Shown here: positions 57,921 to 64,000 of the stretch, in pieces
Numbering within the stretch: the stretch's first letter is position 1
Layout: each line of letters starts with the position of its first letter
Origin: Chryseobacterium piperi
GTDB taxonomy: Bacteria; Bacteroidota; Bacteroidia; Flavobacteriales; Weeksellaceae
Reading direction: 5' to 3'
DNA: 64,000 nucleotides
Assembly (NCBI RefSeq): GCF_002285635.2
Contig: NZ_CP023049.2
Coordinates: 3,472,001 to 3,536,000 of the forward strand
Made by a program: the position numbers and the translations under genes
Notes under the pieces: model-generated
The model's input: the letters and a program-made list of their open reading frames with translations, nothing else
Databases searched by the model: none
What the model was told of the DNA's origin: nothing

Positions 57921-58665
57921 AAGTTTTGAATCAAGACTTTTTTTAGGAACTGGCAAGTTCGGAAATCTGGCGGAAATGACACAATCTATTATCGCTTCAG
58001 AATCCAATATGGTGACAATGGCATTGAAACGGATGGATGCTCATTCGAAGGAAGATGATTTGTTAAGTGCTTTAAGGCCAACGCATGCACATCTTCTTCC
58101 CAATACTTCAGGAGCTCGTACAGCTAAAGAGGCGGTATTGGCTGCCCAACTGGCAAGAGAGGCACTGGAAACCAATTGGGTAAAGCTGGAAATCCATCCG
58201 GATCCTAAATATTTACTACCGGATCCTATCGAAACATTGTACGCGACTGAGGAACTTGCTAAATTAGGTTTTATTGTAATGCCTTATATCCATGCAGATC
58301 CTGTTTTGTGTAAACGTCTTGAAGATGCGGGAACATCTGTGGTCATGCCTTTAGGTGCTCCGATTGGAACGAATAAAGGGCTTCGTACTTTAGATTTTCT
58401 TGAAATTATTATTAGCCAGAGTAATGTGCCTGTTGTTGTAGATGCAGGAATAGGAGCTCCTTCCGATGCAGCTAAGGCAATGGAAATCGGAGCCGATGCT
58501 GTTTTGGTTAATACAGCTATTGCCGTTGCAAAAGATCCCATTAATATGGCATTGGCATTTAAAGAAGGTGTTATTGCGGGAAGAAGAGCTTACGAATCAG
58601 GATTGGGAGCGATAAGCTCTCATGCAGAAGCCTCAAGTCCACTGACTTCTTTTTTATTTGAATAA
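57892..58665 (+). CDS. thiG: Thiazole synthase
   Basis: A 257-residue TIM-barrel enzyme that forms the thiazole phosphate from deoxyxylulose phosphate, dehydroglycine and ThiS thiocarboxylate. The Schiff-base Lys lies in [16 protein letters not shown]; the phosphate-binding loops include [23 protein letters not shown] and the core [14 protein letters not shown]. The start at 57892 gives a 29-base overlap with thiE, implying coupling. Confidence 0.96.
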   Translation: MNQILKIADRSFESRLFLGTGKFGNLAEMTQSIIASESNMVTMALKRMDAHSKEDDLLSALRPTHAHLLPNTSGARTAKEAVLAAQLAREALETNWVKLEIHPDPKYLLPDPIETLYATEELAKLGFIVMPYIHADPVLCKRLEDAGTSVVMPLGAPIGTNKGLRTLDFLEIIISQSNVPVVVDAGIGAPSDAAKAMEIGADAVLVNTAIAVAKDPINMALAFKEGVIAGRRAYESGLGAISSHAEASSPLTSFLFE

Positions 58666-58668
58666 GAC

Positions 58669-59793
58669 ATGAGCATGCATAGTTTCGAAAAAATTTTTGA
58701 GCAATATCAGTGGGATCAGATAAAACAAAGATTAGATCATGTTACTCTTTCGGATGTTGAATACAGCCTGCAAAAGAAGAAAAAGACATTGGATGATTTT
58801 TTTAATTTGATCTCAAAGGCTGCTGCATCCAAACTGGAAGTGATGGCTTCCATAGCTCAGACTACAACTCAAAAACGGTTTGGTAAAGTCATACAACTGT
58901 ATGCTCCATTATACCTTAGCAATGAATGCCAGAATATATGTACCTATTGTGGTTTCAGCCTGGATAATAAGCTTAAAAGAAAAACCCTTTCTGATACGGA
59001 ACTCATGATGGAGGCTATGGTACTGAAAACAATGGGAATAAACCATGTATTATTAGTAAGTGGGGAGGCGAATAAGACGGTAGGTATTTCTTACTTTCTT
59101 AATGCAGTTCGGTTGCTAAAACCTCATTTTGCTAATATTTCTATAGAAGTCCAGCCTTTATCAGAAGAGGAATATAGTCAGTTGCATAAGGAAGGGGTGC
59201 ATTCAGTTTTAGTTTATCAGGAAACTTATCATCAGGAGGTGTACAAACAATACCATCCTAAAGGAAAGAAATCAAACTTTCCGTTTCGTCTGGATACTCC
59301 TGACAGAATTGGAAGGGCAGAAATTCATAAAATGGGACTAGGTGTTTTATTAGGGCTTGAAGACTGGAGAGTAGATAGCTTTTTTAATGCACTGCATATA
59401 GACTATTTGCAAAAACAATACTGGAAGAGTAAATTTTCTGTGTCATTTCCCAGATTAAGACCTGCTGAAGGAATTATAGAACCTAATTTTATTATGGAAG
59501 ATAAAGATCTCTTACAACTAATCTGTGCTTATAGGATCTGGAATGAAGATCTGGAAATTTCAATCTCTACAAGAGAAAATGAGAATTTCAGAAATCATAT
59601 TGTTTCATTGGGAGCTACAACGATGAGTGCAGGTTCAAAAACGAATCCTGGCGGATATGCGGTAGATCAGCAATCCCTTGAACAATTTGAAACCAGTGAT
59701 GAAAGAAGTATGCTGACTATCAAGAATATGATTAAAGGAGCAGGATACGATCCTGTGATGAAAGATTGGGATTCTGTTTACAGTGGTTTTTAA
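58669..59793 (+). CDS. thiH: 2-iminoacetate synthase (tyrosine lyase)
   Basis: A 374-residue radical SAM enzyme that cleaves tyrosine to give dehydroglycine for ThiG. The iron-sulfur motif CQNICTYCGFS is intact, followed by LLVSGEANKTVG and the PRLRPAEGI and SAGSKTNPGGY segments typical of ThiH. Its presence, rather than ThiO, indicates the oxygen-independent thiazole route. It starts 3 bases after thiG. Confidence 0.96.
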   Translation: MSMHSFEKIFEQYQWDQIKQRLDHVTLSDVEYSLQKKKKTLDDFFNLISKAAASKLEVMASIAQTTTQKRFGKVIQLYAPLYLSNECQNICTYCGFSLDNKLKRKTLSDTELMMEAMVLKTMGINHVLLVSGEANKTVGISYFLNAVRLLKPHFANISIEVQPLSEEEYSQLHKEGVHSVLVYQETYHQEVYKQYHPKGKKSNFPFRLDTPDRIGRAEIHKMGLGVLLGLEDWRVDSFFNALHIDYLQKQYWKSKFSVSFPRLRPAEGIIEPNFIMEDKDLLQLICAYRIWNEDLEISISTRENENFRNHIVSLGATTMSAGSKTNPGGYAVDQQSLEQFETSDERSMLTIKNMIKGAGYDPVMKDWDSVYSGF

Positions 59794-59823
59794 TTTTTAT
59801 ATCAACAACAAAGGCTTAAATAT

Positions 59824-59995
59824 AAACACTTTAGTATTACTTAAGCAAGTTTAAAATAATGCTGCATAATAAGCTCACATAAGATGAAAATCAAAGATTT
59901 TCAAAGAACTAAAGTGTACTTTTCAGTATAGCTTTTTTAACTTAAAAAGTCTTAAGTGTTTAGAAGCTCTTGTGGTTTAAAAATACCACATGATT
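59824..59995. repeat. Intergenic block of nested inverted repeats between thiH and thiF
   Basis: About 170 bases with several palindromes: ACACTTTAGT near 59830 against ACTAAAGTGT near 59909, GAAAATC/GATTTTC near 59885-59902, CTTAAG motifs near 59843 and 59952, and GTGGT/ACCAC near 59976. No reading frame was seen. It looks like a REP/MITE-like intergenic repeat. Confidence 0.5.
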
Positions 59996-60057
59996 TTTAA
60001 AACGATAAGACGTTAAACAGCACCGTAATCTTAATGATCGGTTTTTATAATACTAAC

Positions 60058-60768
60058 ATGAAAAAAGAAGATGTTTTTTCTCGATACAGCCGGCAAATAT
60101 TCATTGATGAAATTGGTGTTGCGGGGCAAAGGAAAATAATGAAGGCAAAAATCCTTGTTGTAGGTGCCGGAGGATTGGGAAGTCCGGTTATTCAGTATTT
60201 GTCTGCTGCAGGAATAGGGACATTAGGAGTAGCCGATTTTGATATTGTAGAATTGCATAATCTGAACCGGCAGGTTATTCATAATGAAAAAAGTGTTGGA
60301 GAGTCTAAAGTCAAAAGTGCGCTGCGGTTTATTAAAAGTTTGAATCATCACATTCATTGTAATCCCATTGAAGAAAAGATAGATGATGCAAATGTTGAAG
60401 AAATAATCGCTGAATATGATCTTGTTGTAGATGGATCTGACAATTTTAAGAGTAGGTATTTAATTAACGATGCCTGTGTGAAATTAGGAAAACCTTTGGT
60501 ATATGGAAGTATTCTGGGTTTTTCCGGTCAGGTTGCCGTATTCAATTACGAAGGGAGTAAAAATCTAAGAGACCTGTTTCCTGAACCACCGGTTGAAGAA
60601 AATCTTCCAGATTGTGATAGTCTTGGCGTCCTAGGATCATTACCGGGTATTGTGGGAAGTATGATGGCTCATTTGACCTTAAAAACAGTCAGCGATTTAC
60701 CATTGAATCTCAACCAACTGACGCTGATTGATACATGGAATTGGCGATTTCAAACTATTGATTTCTAG
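60058..60768 (+). CDS. thiF: ThiF/MoeB/HesA-family adenylyltransferase
   Basis: A 236-residue E1-like enzyme that adenylates the ThiS C-terminus. The start MKKEDVFSRYSRQ is preferred over a Met eight codons upstream. Motifs: VVGAGGLGSPVIQYLSAAGIG (ATP binding), HNLNRQVIHNE, DGSDNFKSRY and a Cys in LPDCDSLGVLG. Two CxxC zinc pairs of E. coli ThiF are missing and the C-terminus is short, with no rhodanese domain. It is separated from thiH by the repeat block, so it may have its own promoter. MoeB function cannot be excluded, but the context favours ThiF. Confidence 0.88.
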   Translation: MKKEDVFSRYSRQIFIDEIGVAGQRKIMKAKILVVGAGGLGSPVIQYLSAAGIGTLGVADFDIVELHNLNRQVIHNEKSVGESKVKSALRFIKSLNHHIHCNPIEEKIDDANVEEIIAEYDLVVDGSDNFKSRYLINDACVKLGKPLVYGSILGFSGQVAVFNYEGSKNLRDLFPEPPVEENLPDCDSLGVLGSLPGIVGSMMAHLTLKTVSDLPLNLNQLTLIDTWNWRFQTIDF

Positions 60769-60787
60769 TTATATTGTTTTAAATAAG

Positions 60788-60822
60788 TGAGGCAGTAAGA
60801 ATAATCTTACCGCCTCATTTTT
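60788..60822 (+). terminator. Terminator after thiF
   Basis: TGAGGC and GTAAGA pair with TCTTAC and GCCTCA (about 12 bp with one mismatch), followed by T5. Confidence 0.9.
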
Positions 60823-60986
60823 AGTTTTTTCCTTAATCTTATATGATCAGTTACATCACTCAGAGATTTAACCTAGCGAAATCGAAATGATAAACTTCCA
60901 TTTAAACTAGTTTGCAATTGGGCAATTTTACGAATCCGCGGTTTTGCGATTTTACCTTTCAGCCCTTCCGCCAAACTGCTCTCCAT

Positions 60987-63209
60987 TTACTTATCCTGCT
61001 GCATTACCCCTCCGCTATCTTCTTTTTTAGTATTGTTTAAGATATTGGGATCTTCCTTAGCTAATTTGTTTTTTGTTGGAATTTTATAATTTATTGAAAT
61101 TCCAAAGTTTCTGGTATCGTACTTACTTCTAAGGTATACTGATTCTCCGTTCGGAGGATTAGAACGTACTTGCATTACCTGACCATTGAAAATATCATTG
61201 GCAAAAACAGAAACTGTAAGGCGGTTATCCAGGAACTTTTTGGTTAAAGTGATGTCTACCGTATTGCTGAATGGCTTTTCTGCTGTAAAGTAGAAGTATC
61301 CTGCTCTTGGAGTCAGATAGCTATAGTTGGCGGTTAACTTTATCTGTTTAGGTAAAATTAACTGGGTCATCACATTAAAGATCCAGAATCCTCTGTTGTT
61401 TAAATTATCAATCTCGTGTTTTTGATATCCTGCGTAGATGTACATAAAGTTAATCTTGTCAGGATTGAAATTAAATTTCATAATTTCACTCATAGGCTTG
61501 CTGAAAATCATAAAAGGAACCGGAAGACCTACACTAAAATTATGAATCCTCATGTTGGAGATATTCACCTGCTCATTGAATAAATTTTTACCTTCCTTTC
61601 TAATGATTTGTGCCACCTGATTTTTTGCTGAGCTCACACTATATCCGATAAATGCATAATCGAAAGCCGAAAGCTTTATTTCGTAATTATCAAATATGGT
61701 TGGTTGCAGGTTTGGGTTACCATTGACCTGAGTATTAGGACCCTGGAATGTTGTATTGTTTGGGTTAAGAACAGAGATACTCGGCAGACTGATCTTCTTA
61801 TTATAGTTAGCAGAAAGGGATACCTGGTTCATTAAGCTATATTGTACACTAGCGTTAGGGAACAATTTGAATTTATTAAAAGGAAGTAGGTCTTTCTGAA
61901 CTACAGATCCGGTACTGTCAATGACTCTTGTTATTCCGGAGATATCATAATTTTCGGCACGGACTCCTAAAGTGAAATCAAATTTTTTCAGCTTTGCCTG
62001 GAACTCAAGATAAGTAGATGCTGTTTGTCTCTGATAATCAAGATTAGTCAAACCTCTGCTTTGAGTATCGAAGTTTTGTTTTTCATACAATCCACCTAAA
62101 CTTACTTTCCCTCCATCCAGAATTTTAATCGGTTGGGAATAGTCTACTTTAAAGTTGGCTATTCTCATATCAGACTCATTGTTGAGTAAGATACCATCAG
62201 AAAATCGTGGAAAGCTATAATCGGGATTAATGTAGTTGATGTCTCTATAAATATTATTCTGATCAAACTTACTGGTTGATTTAGTGTATCCAAACTGAAA
62301 ATCCAGTTTTTGAGATTTATCACTAAAGCGTTTTTGATAGGTTACGACAGCTTCTTGCCTTAAATTGTTTGTATAAGCTGCATCAAAGGCATGAAAGTAT
62401 CCTTCTCTTATACTGTCCTTGACAGGAATGAAAGGCAAATCGGCAAAACCATTGCTCTCTGTGTAATTGCTGTTTTTATTGTGGTAAATATCATAATTGA
62501 CTAATAATCTGTCGTGTCCAAGATCAAATGTTAATCCTGACTTTGCAAAATACCCACGACCTATTCGGTCTGTGTTACTTAGTAATAAATCATTTTGATT
62601 GGTATTCAACATACTTTCACGATAGTTCTGACCGATATTAAGCTGCCATCCAAAATATTTATTTCTGGCATTTAAATTTAAAGAGTTGCTGGTTCTGCTT
62701 CTGAATTTACCATAATTGGTAAATGAATAGTTTCCGGAATAGGTGGCTGTTAAGTACTTATTAGCATTTTTATTTGTAATAATGTTCATAATGGCACCTC
62801 CCGAGGTTGCAGGAAATTCGGCTCCGGGTTGTGTAATCACTTCAATTCTATCCACAGAATTGGCAGGCATTCCCTCTAAGAAAGAATTCAATTCATTGGA
62901 GGTAATATTTAGTGGACGTCCGTTAAGGTATACATCAAGTATTTTTCCCTGATACATCATTCCTGCAATATCCGTAGAAACAAGGCCGGGAAGTTTTTTA
63001 ATTCCTTCCAGTACGTTTCCGTTATTAAGCTGAGGTTGTTCAGAGAAATCAAAAATAGTACGGTCGGCTTTCTGCTCAACTGCTTTTTTAGTTTTGGTGA
63101 TAACGACACCTTCAATCTCTTTTTCCTTAACCTGGCTTTTAGCCTTTTCCTGGGCGTATGTATTAACTATAAAACCGGAAAGGAATAAAGTAAGTATAAT
63201 TTTCTTCAT
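60987..63209 (-). CDS. TonB-dependent outer-membrane receptor-like protein
   Basis: A 740-residue outer-membrane barrel. The start at MKKIILTLFLSGF is used (13 codons after the first Met) because it gives a signal peptide cleaved before QEK. No carboxypeptidase-like domain precedes the plug (from about residue 30; IEGVVITKTKKAVEQKADRTI, LPGLVSTDIAGMMYQG, VEDR-like DRIEVITQPGAEFP). About 22 strands follow, then a Lys- and Glu-rich end. It resembles the PF14905 outer-membrane family. The substrate is unknown and no transport partners are adjacent. It lies alone on the minus strand. Confidence 0.85.
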   Translation of the reverse strand: MKKIILTLFLSGFIVNTYAQEKAKSQVKEKEIEGVVITKTKKAVEQKADRTIFDFSEQPQLNNGNVLEGIKKLPGLVSTDIAGMMYQGKILDVYLNGRPLNITSNELNSFLEGMPANSVDRIEVITQPGAEFPATSGGAIMNIITNKNANKYLTATYSGNYSFTNYGKFRSRTSNSLNLNARNKYFGWQLNIGQNYRESMLNTNQNDLLLSNTDRIGRGYFAKSGLTFDLGHDRLLVNYDIYHNKNSNYTESNGFADLPFIPVKDSIREGYFHAFDAAYTNNLRQEAVVTYQKRFSDKSQKLDFQFGYTKSTSKFDQNNIYRDINYINPDYSFPRFSDGILLNNESDMRIANFKVDYSQPIKILDGGKVSLGGLYEKQNFDTQSRGLTNLDYQRQTASTYLEFQAKLKKFDFTLGVRAENYDISGITRVIDSTGSVVQKDLLPFNKFKLFPNASVQYSLMNQVSLSANYNKKISLPSISVLNPNNTTFQGPNTQVNGNPNLQPTIFDNYEIKLSAFDYAFIGYSVSSAKNQVAQIIRKEGKNLFNEQVNISNMRIHNFSVGLPVPFMIFSKPMSEIMKFNFNPDKINFMYIYAGYQKHEIDNLNNRGFWIFNVMTQLILPKQIKLTANYSYLTPRAGYFYFTAEKPFSNTVDITLTKKFLDNRLTVSVFANDIFNGQVMQVRSNPPNGESVYLRSKYDTRNFGISINYKIPTKNKLAKEDPNILNNTKKEDSGGVMQQDK

Positions 63210-63248
63210 AATGCTTTTTACTACTCTCAAGTTAGACGCATAAAACAA

Positions 63249-63475
63249 AGATTTGTTACATTGACTTTACAAAATCGGGAATAAATTTTCTTAAAATCTA
63301 TTTTATCATTGAATTTTTAACAGACATTTGAAAGACTGTTTTAAAACTTATGCATAATCGCTCTAACCTCATAACGGTGGTGTTTTATCTGCATAGTATA
63401 AGAAGGATGCTCTTGGGGATTTTTGCATAAAACTTAACTTTTTTACAAAATATTTTTTTATTTGTAAAATATTTA
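63249..63475. other. Divergent spacer between two outer-membrane receptor-type genes
   Basis: AT-rich; no reading frame, tRNA or clear repeat seen. It must carry the minus-strand receptor's promoter (near-match AATCTTTG at about 63246-63253) and leads into the promoter at 63476. Confidence 0.5.
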
Positions 63476-63483
63476 TATCTTTG
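63476..63483 (+). promoter_or_regulatory. -7 box of the terminal leader transcript
   Basis: TATCTTTG matches TAnnTTTG exactly; transcription would start near 63490, immediately before the conserved RNA element. Confidence 0.6.
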
Positions 63484-63490
63484 CCCAATA

Positions 63491-63601
63491 ATTATCAAGA
63501 ATCTCATAGATGGGATAGCAACCTGCAAAAACAAGCAAGGTGCTGAAATAGATAAGCCGATTCTCTTTCGGAAAAAATGTTTTAATCTATTCTTCCCATC
63601 T
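63491..63601 (+). promoter_or_regulatory. Compact S-box-like (SAM-I-type) riboswitch candidate
   Basis: The order of conserved S-box blocks is kept: TTATCAAGA, AGCAACC, AAGGTGCT and GATAAG. P1 is TTATC/GATAA (63492-63496 and 63551-63555). P2 is a six-pair hairpin with a TAGA loop (63501-63516), P3 is AGCA-A-CC-TGC with GCA-A-GG-TGCT (63517-63544). The usual kink-turn and pseudoknot of P2, and P4, are missing. AGATGGGA (63508-63515) can alternatively pair with TCCCATCT (63594-63601), giving a mutually exclusive fold. A small hairpin CCGA/TCGG lies at 63557-63571. Ligand binding is inference. Confidence 0.6.
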
Positions 63602-63628
63602 TAAATTTTTGTTTTAAATTAAAAATCA

Positions 63629-63757
63629 ATGTTTAAGAACAAGGGAAACTACACCGCAATGAATTTGACTTTTTGTCTCTCGGATACTGGAGCTAAGCTT
63701 CGTTATTCTGATGATTACTCATGCCATAACGTGATGTGTATGTGTTGTTGTTTTTAA
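63629..63757 (+). CDS. Cysteine-rich leader peptide candidate (42 residues)
   Basis: An ATG frame of 42 codons after the S-box-like element. The start is MFKNKGNYTAMNLTFC and the end is DDYSCHNVMCMCCCF. Six of 42 residues are Cys, four of them in the last six, with Met between. The frame has no signal peptide or known domain. A run of Cys codons directly before the stop is the design of attenuation leaders that sense charged tRNA-Cys or ribosome stalling. It ends 141 bases before the next gene. Coding is inferred from composition and position. Confidence 0.5.
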   Translation: MFKNKGNYTAMNLTFCLSDTGAKLRYSDDYSCHNVMCMCCCF

Positions 63758-63898
63758 CTTTCATTAGTTTCTATCAGATAGTATAAACCAAACCTTTTTT
63801 ACTTTTCCGGTATAGCCTTGCAATTCAAGGTTACGGAATTCTATTGCTTAAAATTTTAAGCGAAGAATCATTAAATACAAAAATTAAAAATAAAACAC
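63758..63898 (+). other. Leader region with two hairpins before the terminal gene
   Basis: TTCCG...CGGAA with inner CCTTG/CAAGG (63805-63838) forms one stem-loop, and GCTTAAAATTTTAAGC (63846-63861) is a perfect 8-bp palindrome. Neither is followed by a long T-run, so they may be pause or anti-initiation structures rather than plain terminators. Confidence 0.5.
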
Positions 63899-64000
63899 AT
63901 GCATAATTTCAAACATAGAAGTATTATCACTTCAGCCACCCTTATTTCTACCTTTTACTTTGCACAGTCGGATTCTTTAAAATCAAAAAAGATAGATGAG
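63899..64000 (+). CDS. Exported protein, N-terminal fragment (probable TonB-dependent receptor)
   Basis: The window ends 34 codons into this gene. MHNFKHRSIITSATLISTFYFAQ is a signal peptide with cleavage after AQ, and the mature start SDSLKSKKIDE matches the short lead-in (KKIDEVVV) typical of TonB-dependent receptors in this phylum. The rest is outside the window, so the assignment is tentative. It is preceded by a 410-base leader with an S-box-like element and a Cys-rich frame, which suggests uptake of a sulfur compound or methionine-related substrate. Confidence 0.5.
   Translation, partial: MHNFKHRSIITSATLISTFYFAQSDSLKSKKIDE

Overview
The window looks like chromosomal DNA of a flavobacterium close to Chryseobacterium or Elizabethkingia (family Weeksellaceae). 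The DNA is AT-rich. Promoters carry the Bacteroidetes -7 box TAnnTTTG instead of an E. coli -10. Shine-Dalgarno sites are weak. Secreted enzymes end in type IX secretion (T9SS) sorting domains, and the cbb3 oxidase has a fused CcoN-CcoO. The genus is inferred from gene content and style, not from a marker gene.

Layout. 1-12.9 kb: the end of an S9 peptidase, an IS5-family insertion sequence, a reprolysin-type T9SS protease, methylmalonyl-CoA mutase, a frameshifted M36 protease, a small orphan transcript, two monoheme lipoproteins and MeaB, the GTPase that protects the mutase. 13-21 kb: an M48 lipoprotein, then a minus-strand run with an outer-membrane barrel, an MlaF/MlaE-type lipid ABC transporter, a polyprenyl sugar transferase, queE, folD and pgi. 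21.4-30.4 kb: a T9SS beta-helix protein flanked by repeats, a DUF4349 lipoprotein gene with a stop in its signal peptide, an acyl-CoA dehydrogenase, a DoxX protein, a decayed double-glycine peptide gene, an AI-2E-type permease and lon. 30.6-36.7 kb: ppiD, an MlaD/MCE protein and a two-gene Fe-S redox module. 36.8-42.7 kb: a glycosyltransferase and a flippase whose last codons were replaced by a second copy of the same IS, then two lipoproteins around serS.

42.7-52.4 kb is a complete cbb3 oxidase locus (ccoI, ccoS, ccoNO, ccoQ, ccoP, ccoG, fixH, safE-like) divergent from a Crp/Fnr regulator. Two matching FNR-like palindromes (TGATnAATGTCA) lie in its two control regions. 52.4-54.3 kb holds panB, a small membrane protein and a pseudouridine synthase. 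54.4-60.8 kb is a thiamine operon (thiS, thiC, a TenI-like gene, thiE, thiG, thiH, then thiF) behind a TPP riboswitch. A hairpin downstream of that aptamer contains the thiS start codon. 61-63.2 kb encodes a TonB-type outer-membrane receptor.

The most interesting stretch is the last 530 bases. A promoter is followed by a compact RNA that keeps the conserved S-box (SAM-I) core sequences but has a tiny P2 and no P4. Next come a 42-codon reading frame ending in Met-Cys-Met-Cys-Cys-Cys-Phe, two hairpins and the start of an exported protein. This looks like a two-stage sulfur-responsive leader. Also notable: three genes for exported products are broken by indels or a stop near their 5' ends, and two near-identical inverted IS copies bracket 37.8 kb. 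No tRNA, rRNA or CRISPR array was seen.
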